Source: JAGLGH01 sp034723595
Lineage (GTDB): Archaea > Nanobdellota > Nanobdellia > Woesearchaeales > JAGLGH01
Reading direction: 5' to 3'
Assembly: GCA_034723595.1 (NCBI GenBank)
Contig: JAYEPB010000063.1
Coordinates: 1 to 13,674 of the forward strand
Length of the DNA: 13,674 bases
Made by a program: the position numbers and the translations under genes. Below, in pieces: positions 7,264 through 13,515 of this stretch (positions are counted from its first letter, which is position 1; the number at the start of each line of letters is the position of its first letter). The notes beneath the pieces were generated by a model. The model had not been told where the DNA came from, did no database searches, and saw only the letters and a program-made list of their open reading frames with translations.

Positions 7264-7294
7264 AAAACCACTCATATTAATATGTTGTGGTTTT
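7264..7294. promoter_or_regulatory. Nested dyad, candidate operator of the TrmB-family gene
   Basis: Outer arms AAAACCAC (7264-7271) and GTGGTTTT (7287-7294) enclose a perfect 12-bp palindrome CATATTAATATG (7273-7284). The two symmetries share a centre to within half a base. The site is centred about 65 bases before the ATG at 7214. The central palindrome could itself serve as a TATA element for a leader of about 40 bases. Confidence 0.6.
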
Positions 7295-7323
7295 GCCATT
7301 GAGGGATATAAGTTCACGGAAAG

Positions 7324-7344
7324 GTAATAAATGTAATTTATTAC
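7324..7344. promoter_or_regulatory. Second dyad upstream of the TrmB-family gene
   Basis: GTAATAAAT (7324-7332) and ATTTATTAC (7336-7344) are exact inverted repeats around GTA. The centre lies about 55 bases from the first dyad, on the far side from the gene. Its sequence differs from the first, so the two may serve different proteins or one may be chance in AT-rich DNA. Confidence 0.4.
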
Positions 7345-7379
7345 ACCCCAGTAAGACTTATGTTATTATGATAAAACAC

Positions 7380-7692
7380 CTAAGTATATAAAGATTTGCA
7401 TAATGGGATTTCAAAATCCAAATAATCTTTTTCAGGTCCAAGAGTCTTAAGAAGATACATACTTAACTGCCCCTCATTTAGTCCCCCATTTAATGTAAAC
7501 AAATCCTCAATTCTTGCATTTTTATTATTTTTTCTTTCATTGGGCAAAATCTCTTAAAAGTTTCTTAAATCCATTATTATTATATAAGCCATATCCAAAA
7601 AATTTTATTGGTATTCCTGCACACTTAGATTTTTTGTCTATTAATTTGATTGTATTACTGACAATTTTGTTTGGCTTTAATTCACTAGTTTT
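7380..7692 (-). pseudogene. Probable frameshifted remnant of an unrecognised gene
   Basis: Two minus-strand frames read like one broken protein. The first, 7692-7537, encodes 51 residues beginning KTSELKPNKIVSNT and ending GFKKLLRDFAQ. The second, 7553-7380, encodes 57 residues with NARIEDLFTLNGGLNEGQL and ends DFEIPLCKSLYT. A single shift near 7540 would join them. There is no start codon at the left end: a stop at 7695-7693 and the next gene's promoter follow directly, so the 5' part is missing. Residue use is protein-like, while the opposite strand gives only a Phe/Leu-rich shadow. I do not recognise the family. This is all I see in the gap 7345-7720 apart from the next promoter. Confidence 0.4.
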
Positions 7693-7697
7693 TTAAA
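7689..7697 (+). promoter_or_regulatory. TATA-like box of the double-HTH gene
   Basis: TTTTTTAAA, centred about 27 bases before the ATG at 7721, fits a leaderless transcript. GAGGG at 7703-7707 is 13 bases from the ATG, rather far for a ribosome-binding site. Confidence 0.45.
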
Positions 7698-7720
7698 CCA
7701 AAGAGGGTTCTCGTTAGATT

Positions 7721-8530
7721 ATGTTAGAAGATCTAATGACAACAGAAGAAGCTGCAAACGAATTAAATATCCATGTAAGAACAGTTAGAAGATATGTTAA
7801 AAAAGGTTTTATTGAAGCAACTAAGCAAGGACATAAAATCCTCATTTCTGACTCTCAAATAAAGGGATTGAAAAGATATCAAAAGATCACCCCTTTGTTA
7901 ATTAAGGAAGCATATGTATTCAATAGTTCAAACAATCTTGCAAATGCAAAATGGTATGATAGAACAAAAATAATTTCAGCATTAGAAGAGAATAAAATAA
8001 ACAATGACGAAATCATAGATAATCCAGATTTTATGCATAATCTAAGCGAGATAAAAGACGCAATAAAATTCTATTCAAAAGCAAGAAAAGGATTAATCAA
8101 ACAATTTTATGATAAAGATTCTGATGTATATACAATTGAAGAGATTACTGCAAGATTAAATATTGTGGATTACCACATAATCTACAATCTGACCAAAGAA
8201 GGAATGATAGACAAGATAGAATTCAGATACAATAATAATCAAAATAAGAAAAAATATTTTATAACAAAACAATCATTTGACTGTTATTTAGGAAAAGATA
8301 TTACAGAAAGATTCTATGATTCAAGATTTGCTTCAACCTTCTCAAAAACAGCTATAAAAGATATTGACAGAACTGCTCGATGTGAAAATAAATATATAGA
8401 AGAACGACCAAAAAGGAAAAATAATCGTGATGAATTATTTAAAAAGATATTTCAAGAAAAAAACAACAGCCAATATATATTTAAATGGAAAGACCTGGAA
8501 TGGTTTGAAGAACGATTTCAGAATAAATAA
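7721..8530 (+). CDS. DNA-binding protein with two excisionase/MerR-like HTH units
   Basis: A 269-residue basic protein. Residues 5-52 are a helix-turn-helix of the excisionase/HTH_17 type: LMTTEEAANELNIHVRTV, then KKGFIEATKQGHKILISDSQI as the wing. Residues 136-190 repeat the pattern: VYTIEEITARLNIVDYHI, KEGMIDKIEF and a wing ending KKYFITKQSF. The shared skeleton is T-EE---LNI followed by K-G-I. The lysine- and asparagine-rich C terminus (about 195-269) matches nothing I know. It could be a plasmid- or virus-derived regulator, or a host factor using two sites. Its stop codon is followed by seven T and then, 9 bases on, by the insertion sequence, which therefore did not truncate it. No integrase lies nearby. 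Confidence 0.75.
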   Translation: MLEDLMTTEEAANELNIHVRTVRRYVKKGFIEATKQGHKILISDSQIKGLKRYQKITPLLIKEAYVFNSSNNLANAKWYDRTKIISALEENKINNDEIIDNPDFMHNLSEIKDAIKFYSKARKGLIKQFYDKDSDVYTIEEITARLNIVDYHIIYNLTKEGMIDKIEFRYNNNQNKKKYFITKQSFDCYLGKDITERFYDSRFASTFSKTAIKDIDRTARCENKYIEERPKRKNNRDELFKKIFQEKNNSQYIFKWKDLEWFEERFQNK

Positions 8531-8539
8531 TTTTTTTAC

Positions 8540-8556
8540 GTACGTATAAAGTCAAC
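8540..8556 (+). repeat. Left terminal inverted repeat of the IS
   Basis: GTACGTATAAAGTCAAC, the exact reverse complement of 10113-10129. It includes the TGA stop of the transposase (TCA at 8552-8554), so coding sequence runs into the element's end. Confidence 0.85.
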
Positions 8557-9883
8557 ATGCATATTTTTTTAAATTCTGAAAAATATTCAACCCTTGAAGT
8601 TTCCAAGTCTGTAAAACAGACATAACAATTTCAATCCATCTTTTACCTTTCCATGTTCTAATACACCCTATTGTCTTTCGAAGCAATACAACACGCCTTA
8701 ATTCTCTTTCAGCTAAATTATTATCTAATGGCATATTTTCGTAATTAAGAGCTGTAAACCAATCATTACCACCATTTTTTAATAAAGTAATTAATTTATT
8801 AGCACAATTTATAGGTTTAAGACATACAATTATATCATTAAATATCCATTTCACTTTTTCAATATCTTTTTTAGAAGCTGGTGGACCAATATTTAATTTT
8901 TTCAGATCTTCATATAATATTTTTATTCGTTTATATTGGACTTTTATTTCTTCATTATTTTCTGCATAACTCTTAAAATCTCTTAAAAGATGTGCCCAAC
9001 ATCGTTGAATTACATCTAAATACCAATATCCTTTATATCCATCAACAACAACTATAATTTGGATATTTCCAATTAATTTTTTAAAATTATATGCTCCTCT
9101 CGTAACCCCTGCTTTAAAGATAGCTTTTGTTTTTGAGAATAATCCCCAAACATATCGATTAATTCCATCTAATCTAAAACCAGTTTCATCAGAATGAAGA
9201 AATTCTTCTTGTTTTAATTCTTTAAGAATGTTATTTCGTAATGGAGTTAACCCTAAAATAAACATAGTTGAAATATTTTGAATAGTTGTATGACAAAATG
9301 TTGGTGCACCAAGGTCTCTGATAAATTTTGCAATTTCAATTTTTGAATTACACATATTTTTTAACATAATTATTATAGCTTGAAGATTTTTACCATAAAT
9401 TCCCTTAGGTAAATCAACCTCAGGTTCAATAATTTTTCCAGTTGTTGGATCAAGATATTGATAAATAATATGTCTAGTGGTAATAATTGGTTTATCTGGA
9501 AAATCAATTACTGTTTGAATTCTATGTCCTACTGGTTCACCAAGAGGAACTCTATTAACTGGAGAAACATCAAGTTTATGTTCAACTTCTTCGTCAGGTT
9601 TTGGAAGCTTAATTCCACCACCCTTACTTCCTTTTGGTTTACCCGGAAATCTGGGTTTTTTAGGTTTATTATCTTCAGAATTATTTTCATCTTCGTCATC
9701 TTTCTTTTTAGTATTATTCTTATGCTGTTTCGAAGAAGGAGTATGAGGATTATCAAATGAGTTAAGATAATGTTCAATTTTATTAAGACGAGATTCTAAT
9801 TTTTCTCGAACTTTACGCTCTTCAAAAAATAGATCAATTAATTCATTTTTAGACAATTCCCTAAGAGTTTTTCTTTCTGACAA
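8552..9883 (-). CDS. IS66-like DDE transposase
   Basis: 443 residues that catalyse strand transfer for the surrounding IS. The IS66 catalytic core is complete: Asp232 in HSDETGFR, Asp281 in VVVDGYKGY and Glu392 in NNLAERELR, with the family motif CWAHLLRDF (295-303). The N terminus has a charged coiled-coil-like helix (1-42), then a Lys/Asp/Asn-rich linker (55-90) with GKPKGSKGGG. The Cys-rich zinc finger that many IS66 transposases carry before the core is absent: no Cys pairs occur at 95-150. The first possible start is TTG at 9883, just after an in-frame stop, lying inside the DUF2080 gene; the 23-base overlap suggests translational coupling. No IS66 tnpA or tnpB genes are present, as in single-transposase members of the family. 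Confidence 0.95.
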   Translation of the reverse strand: MSERKTLRELSKNELIDLFFEERKVREKLESRLNKIEHYLNSFDNPHTPSSKQHKNNTKKKDDEDENNSEDNKPKKPRFPGKPKGSKGGGIKLPKPDEEVEHKLDVSPVNRVPLGEPVGHRIQTVIDFPDKPIITTRHIIYQYLDPTTGKIIEPEVDLPKGIYGKNLQAIIIMLKNMCNSKIEIAKFIRDLGAPTFCHTTIQNISTMFILGLTPLRNNILKELKQEEFLHSDETGFRLDGINRYVWGLFSKTKAIFKAGVTRGAYNFKKLIGNIQIIVVVDGYKGYWYLDVIQRCWAHLLRDFKSYAENNEEIKVQYKRIKILYEDLKKLNIGPPASKKDIEKVKWIFNDIIVCLKPINCANKLITLLKNGGNDWFTALNYENMPLDNNLAERELRRVVLLRKTIGCIRTWKGKRWIEIVMSVLQTWKLQGLNIFQNLKKYAC

Positions 9884-10025
9884 TCACAACAACCTCACAA
9901 TCAAGATATTCTTTTGGACAATCTATCTTAGCACCTGTGCCAAATTTGGTAACCTTATGTTCAAAATACCCTTTAATGTTTTTTATCTCTATTTTATTTG
10001 TAATTATAGTATTTATTTTTCGCAT
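9861..10025 (-). CDS. DUF2080-family transposon-associated protein
   Basis: A 54-residue protein. The stretch GYFEHKVTKFGTGAKIDCP, followed by KEYL and VVVIV, matches the archaeal DUF2080 family of small transposon-encoded proteins, which resemble the AbrB/SpoVT swapped-hairpin DNA-binding fold. The role is not established; binding the element's ends or its promoter is a reasonable guess. It precedes the transposase gene on the same strand and overlaps it by 23 bases in another frame. A 13-bp palindrome lies directly before its ATG and covers the TATA position, predicting a leaderless message and possible self-control. The second in-family Lys/Phe-Gly core is intact, so it looks functional. 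Confidence 0.8.
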   Translation of the reverse strand: MRKINTIITNKIEIKNIKGYFEHKVTKFGTGAKIDCPKEYLDCEVVVIVRKKNS

Positions 10026-10028
10026 ATT

Positions 10029-10057
10029 TATTAATATATATTAGATATATATTAATA
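10029..10057. promoter_or_regulatory. AT-only palindrome at the IS promoter
   Basis: Arms TATTAATATATAT (10029-10041) and its exact reverse complement (10045-10057) surround TAG, starting 3 bases upstream of the DUF2080 ATG. The distal arm lies at the TATA position for minus-strand transcription (about 26 bases before the ATG). The rest of 10058-10112 is AT-rich and shows no gene. Confidence 0.55.
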
Positions 10058-10112
10058 TTTAGGTACTATAGAATATAGGTTTAAGTAATAAGAATTAAAT
10101 TAATAATTAGAA

Positions 10113-10129
10113 GTTGACTTTATACGTAC
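10113..10129 (-). repeat. Right terminal inverted repeat of the IS
   Basis: GTTGACTTTATACGTAC, the exact reverse complement of 8540-8556. It marks the end of the element on the gatE side. Confidence 0.85.
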
Positions 10130-10141
10130 AAATTTTACAAA

Positions 10142-10150
10142 CATATAAAT
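10142..10150 (+). promoter_or_regulatory. TATA box of gatE (leaderless)
   Basis: CATATAAAT centred 27 bases before the ATG at 10174. It begins 12 bases after the IS end, so the TFB-binding (BRE) position just upstream lies in the short host stretch 10130-10141 right beside the inserted DNA. Confidence 0.6.
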
Positions 10151-10173
10151 ATCTCTTCTGTTTTTTTCATATT

Positions 10174-11619
10174 ATGGCAGAGAAAATTGATTATAAAAAG
10201 CTGGGGTTCAAATGCGGGATTGAAATACACCAGCAGCTGGACACGCATAAGTTATTCTGCAAATGTCTATCAATTGTTCATGATACGCATCCAGATATAA
10301 AATTTACAAGAAAGCTGAGACCTGTTCCTGGCGAAACTGGAGAAATAGATGCAGCTGCTATCCATGAGGTTCTTAAAGGCAAGTATTATGCTTATGAAGC
10401 ATGCTCCACAAGCTGCTGTCTTATCGAGATGGATGAAGAACCTCCGCATCCTATGAACATGGATGCTCTTAAGATTGTTCTTGAGGTTGCAAAGCATCTT
10501 AATGCCAGCATTGTGGATGAGATTCAGGTGATGAGGAAAACAGTCATAGACGGCTCTAATGTTTCAGGATTCCAGAGGACAGCGCTTGTAGCTCAGAATG
10601 GCTATATAGATACATCAAAAGGCAGGGTAAGGATTCCTGCGATATGCCTTGAAGAAGAAGCAGCAAAAAAGCTTGAGGCAACTGATAAATATACTAAATA
10701 CAGGCTTGACAGGCTGGGAATACCCTTGATTGAGCTTGCGACAGAGCCAGACATAATCGACCCAGAACATGCAAAAGAAGCAGCAGAAAAACTTGGCATG
10801 ATTCTAAGAAGCACGAATAAAGTTAAGAGAGGGATAGGCACAATCAGGCAGGATGTCAATGTCTCGATAAAAAAAGGTGCAAGGACAGAGATCAAGGGCT
10901 TCCAAAACCTAAAGTCAATTCCAAAGGTAATAGAAAAAGAGGTTGAACGCCAGCTCAGGCTTATAAAAAATGGGAAAAAGATTGATTCAGGTGTGAGAAA
11001 GGCTGAACCTGACTTTTCAACCACATTTTTAAGACCAATGCCAGGGGCATCAAGGATGTATCCAGAAACTGATGTCATTCCAGTGAAAATATGCAAAGAT
11101 GATATTGAGATATCTGAACTTATTGAAGTAAGAAGAGAAAGATATATTAAAAAGTATCACTTGAGTTCAGATCTAGCAACAATAACAGCAGGATCTCCTT
11201 TTGCAAAGGAATATGAAACCGCTGTTAAAAATTCAAAAAATTTAAAACCAGCATTTATTGCTGAGAATATTTTTGTTTCTCCAATCAAAGAAATCAGAAG
11301 AAAGTCTAAGATTGATATCCCTTTAAATGCAAATACTGCAAATATTTTAATAGAAGTTACATCACTTATTGACAAGGGTGACATACAAAAAGACTCAGAT
11401 ATAATAAATAAAGTGATTATTGAAAAATATAAGGGGACATTTGACATCAATAAACACAAAGGATTAAGCGATGATGAGCTTGAAAAAGAAGTCAGGCAGG
11501 TTGTTGCAGACAACAAGGATTCACCCATTGGCGCATTAATGGGGAAGATCATGGCAAGACATCGCGGCAAAGTTGATGGAAAGAAAGTTATGGATTTGCT
11601 GAAGAAATTTGCTAAGTAA
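10174..11619 (+). CDS. gatE: Glu-tRNA(Gln) amidotransferase subunit E, short form
   Basis: GatE recognises mischarged Glu-tRNA(Gln) and, with the ammonia-supplying GatD, converts it to Gln-tRNA(Gln), the archaeal route to this aminoacyl-tRNA. The archaeal-specific N terminus GFKCGIEIHQQLDTHKLFC (11-29) is clear, as are DEEPPHP (87-93), IDGSNVSGFQRTALVA (125-140), RQDVNVSI (225-232) and RPMPGASRMYPETD (287-300). The C-terminal helical and YqeY-like tail ends SPIGALMGKIMARHRGKVDGK (450-470, shown in part). The protein is 481 residues against about 600-630 usual; the GAD (AspRS-like) insertion expected before RPMPGA is reduced to a linker (about 264-284). A frame opens at 10114 inside the IS repeat, but the TATA spacing and family alignment favour 10174. 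GatD is not in the window. Confidence 0.95.
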   Translation: MAEKIDYKKLGFKCGIEIHQQLDTHKLFCKCLSIVHDTHPDIKFTRKLRPVPGETGEIDAAAIHEVLKGKYYAYEACSTSCCLIEMDEEPPHPMNMDALKIVLEVAKHLNASIVDEIQVMRKTVIDGSNVSGFQRTALVAQNGYIDTSKGRVRIPAICLEEEAAKKLEATDKYTKYRLDRLGIPLIELATEPDIIDPEHAKEAAEKLGMILRSTNKVKRGIGTIRQDVNVSIKKGARTEIKGFQNLKSIPKVIEKEVERQLRLIKNGKKIDSGVRKAEPDFSTTFLRPMPGASRMYPETDVIPVKICKDDIEISELIEVRRERYIKKYHLSSDLATITAGSPFAKEYETAVKNSKNLKPAFIAENIFVSPIKEIRRKSKIDIPLNANTANILIEVTSLIDKGDIQKDSDIINKVIIEKYKGTFDINKHKGLSDDELEKEVRQVVADNKDSPIGALMGKIMARHRGKVDGKKVMDLLKKFAK

Positions 11620-11644
11620 AAAAGGAAAAAAATAAGAAAATAAG

Positions 11645-11830
11645 ATGAAAAAATATATAGAAAATATTATAGAAAAATATGAACCAGACAGATGTTCAAA
11701 TCTTGACAACAGCACTAAATCTAAGATAGATATATGCCATATTGAGGGCAGCTATTCTCTTTTAAAAGTCACTGAGAATTATGCGCAATATGCCCCACCA
11801 TTTTTTGACATGGCGCAGAATCTGTTTTAA
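11645..11830 (+). CDS. Small hypothetical protein
   Basis: A 61-residue ORF, MKKYIENIIEKYEPDRCSN onward, 25 bases after gatE on the same strand. I recognise no family. No good ribosome-binding site precedes it, only A-rich DNA with AAGGA at 11621-11625, 19 bases away. Its last codons overlap another frame that is open from 11809 to 11880 and encodes AESVLRQDKNRRIITFLKN, so the gene could be a frameshifted version of a protein of about 77 residues. It may be co-transcribed with gatE. The gap 11831-11941 shows nothing else. Confidence 0.4.
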   Translation: MKKYIENIIEKYEPDRCSNLDNSTKSKIDICHIEGSYSLLKVTENYAQYAPPFFDMAQNLF

Positions 11831-11941
11831 GGCAAGATAAAAATAGGAGAATCATAACTTTTTTAAAGAATAAGTATTGATAACTGAAATCTTATCTATA
11901 TAAAGAAATAAGTTGTTGCTTAATTATAATCAATACCAAGT

Positions 11942-12913
11942 TCAAATAGATTTTCTGATTTTAGCGACAAAAAAACCTTCAGTATCATTGTCCTGAGGCC
12001 AGAGTTTAAGACATTTCTGTATGTCCCTGTGGAAGCTCATTCCATTAAATTCATCGCATACAAAGCCTCTTTTCAGTGGAAGCTCAAAATCTTCAAGCCT
12101 TGCATCAGAATTAGTGTCAAGCAGGTGAGTCACGACATTTTCGTCTTCAATAGGCTCAAGTGAGCATGTAGAATAAACCATAGTACCTCCTGGCCTGAGG
12201 TTTTCAAATGCTGCATTAATTAGCTGCTTTTGCTGGCCTGCTATTTTTCCGATTGTCAGAGGATTCCACATCCTCAGAGTCTTTATTGATTTTCTGATTG
12301 TACCAGTTCCTGAGCAAGGGGCATCCAAAAGAATTTTATCAAACTGATGTCCTTTGAAGCGTCTCCCCTCCATAAGAGTTATTATGCAGTTTGTTATTCC
12401 CATCCTCTGTAGGTTTATGCCTAATGGAGCAAGCCGTATTCCCTTGTAATCGTTTGCTACAATCAATCCTTTATTCTGCATATATTGCGCAATCTGCGAT
12501 GCTTTAGAACCAGGAGATGCACACATGTCAAGCACAATCTCTCCTGGGTTTGGATCAAGAACAACTGGAGGGATCATTGAAGCAGCTTCCTGAACATAGA
12601 AATATCCTAGTGCATGCTCTGTGAGGTTGCCGATATCGCGCCTTTTCTCCTCACCTATTCCTTTATGATCTACCCAGAAGCCTTGTTTGCACCATGGAAT
12701 CTGCATGAGATTCCAGTCAGTCTCTATGCGCTTTACAAGTTTTGGAATAGTGATCTTAAGCGTATTTACTCTGATAGAACGCCTTAAGAAAGACAGGCAG
12801 TATTTTTTAAATATCTCAAAATCAGTCAATTTGCTGTAATGCTCGATAAACTTCTCCTTAAATTCAATATCAGCAGCATTTGGCATAGGTTCTAGTTTGT
12901 GCATTATTATCAT
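11942..12913 (-). CDS. NSUN/RsmB-family RNA (cytosine-5) methyltransferase
   Basis: A 323-residue SAM-dependent enzyme that would methylate cytosine C5 in tRNA or rRNA. Visible motifs: RVNTLK (48-53) of the N-terminal RNA-binding part, SAM motif I DMCASPGSK (129-137), motif IV DAPCSGTG with Cys200, and motif VI YSTCSLEPIEDENVV with catalytic Cys250. No PUA domain is present. The size and the closing EGFFVAKI fit archaeal Trm4-like enzymes; the target RNA cannot be told. The ATG at 12913 overlaps the kinase stop as ATGA, implying coupling. A second ATG at 12904 (MHKLEP) is better spaced from AAGGA on the mRNA and may be the real start. Confidence 0.93.
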   Translation of the reverse strand: MIIMHKLEPMPNAADIEFKEKFIEHYSKLTDFEIFKKYCLSFLRRSIRVNTLKITIPKLVKRIETDWNLMQIPWCKQGFWVDHKGIGEEKRRDIGNLTEHALGYFYVQEAASMIPPVVLDPNPGEIVLDMCASPGSKASQIAQYMQNKGLIVANDYKGIRLAPLGINLQRMGITNCIITLMEGRRFKGHQFDKILLDAPCSGTGTIRKSIKTLRMWNPLTIGKIAGQQKQLINAAFENLRPGGTMVYSTCSLEPIEDENVVTHLLDTNSDARLEDFELPLKRGFVCDEFNGMSFHRDIQKCLKLWPQDNDTEGFFVAKIRKSI

Positions 12914-13410
12914 TCCTTTATCTTTTGGATTATATCATCAACAGTCTCTTTAGGATCTTTCTCAGTATCTATTATTATATCAGCATACTTATTATATAAA
13001 GGCAGCCTTGAATTATACAGCTCTTCCAGGCTATTAGTTCCATTGGTCACTAATCTTCTTGTATTCTTGCTTCCTATGCGTTTATGGATAGAATCAAACC
13101 CAGCATGAAGATAGATTATTATTGATATGCTTTTAAGATGATTCATCACCTCAATATCATAAATAACACTGCCTCCTGTTGAGATTATACTGTTTTTGAT
13201 GTTAAGGCTGATTATGTAGTCTTTTTCTATGCTCTTGAATGCATCTTCTCCATCATGTTTGATAATATCAGGAATTATCCTCTTCTCTTTTTTCTCTATA
13301 AGATTATCAGTGTCTATGACCTCCATGTCCAGGGCTTTTGCCAGTCTTTTGCCTATTGTGCTTTTACCTACACCTGCCATGCCTATGAGTGTTATGTTCT
13401 GATTGCCCAT
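12910..13410 (-). CDS. Shikimate-kinase-like P-loop kinase
   Basis: A 166-residue nucleoside-monophosphate-kinase-fold protein closest by eye to shikimate kinase (AroK). Walker A is GMAGVGKST (10-18), the substrate Asp motif IDTD (32-35), GEDAF (54-58), a TGGS substrate loop (78-81), the lid arginines RR (118-119) and SRLPLYNKYAD (134-144). The AroK arginine that binds shikimate (in GExxFR) is Lys59, and the GGG loop is GGS, so another small substrate is possible; archaea also mostly use an unrelated GHMP shikimate kinase. The frame is open upstream to 13494, but 13410 is chosen because a TATA box lies about 27 bases before it and MGNQNITLIG is a normal beginning. It overlaps the methyltransferase by 4 bases. 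Confidence 0.85.
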   Translation of the reverse strand: MGNQNITLIGMAGVGKSTIGKRLAKALDMEVIDTDNLIEKKEKRIIPDIIKHDGEDAFKSIEKDYIISLNIKNSIISTGGSVIYDIEVMNHLKSISIIIYLHAGFDSIHKRIGSKNTRRLVTNGTNSLEELYNSRLPLYNKYADIIIDTEKDPKETVDDIIQKIKE

Positions 13411-13432
13411 AATAGGATAAGAAGTAGTAGAA

Positions 13433-13441
13433 GTATAAAAA
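13433..13441 (-). promoter_or_regulatory. TATA box of the kinase-methyltransferase unit
   Basis: The minus strand reads TTTTTATAC here, about 27 bases before the ATG at 13410, predicting a leaderless two-gene transcript. Confidence 0.5.
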
Positions 13442-13515
13442 TGTTTATGATTGTGTAAGTAAAAAGTCTGCCCTCCAAAGAGCACCAGCATCATCAGTCA
13501 AAACTTCTTCCATCT

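Larger units (their letters stand above)
8540..10129 (-). mobile_element. IS66-like insertion sequence with DUF2080 gene, about 1.59 kb
   Basis: Bounded by 17-bp perfect terminal inverted repeats (8540-8556 and 10113-10129). It contains, from its 5' end, a DUF2080 gene and an IS66-like transposase gene that overlap. Both frames are intact, so the element looks recent and possibly active. The outermost GTAC is self-complementary, so it could be part of the repeat or a 4-base target duplication; no 8-base duplication as typical for IS66 is visible. It lies 9 bases after the double-HTH gene and 12 bases before the gatE TATA box. Base use is more AT-rich than in gatE, as expected for mobile DNA. 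Confidence 0.88.

Noticed and set aside
7215..7271. Longer N terminus of the TrmB-family regulator
   Set aside because: The added residues do not fit the family, run through the promoter region, and the strong GAGGGGG site points to 7214.
7514..7696. Plus-strand 60-codon ORF rich in Phe and Leu
   Set aside because: It is the antisense of the more protein-like broken minus-strand frames and has the biased composition of a shadow frame.
9458..9777. ORFs on both strands within the transposase N-terminal region
   Set aside because: Low-complexity shadows of the Lys/Asn-rich transposase linker.
8532..10137. 8-base target-site duplication of the IS
   Set aside because: The flanks TTTTTTAC and AAATTTTA do not match. 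Only GTAC is shared, and it is self-complementary, so it cannot be separated from the inverted repeat.
10114..10173. GatE start inside the IS end repeat
   Set aside because: The TATA box at 10142-10150 would then lie inside the coding region, and GatE proteins begin near MAEKIDYKKLGFKCGIEIH.
13411..13494. Longer N terminus of the kinase
   Set aside because: Walker A would be displaced by about 28 residues, and the TATA box places the transcript start at 13410.
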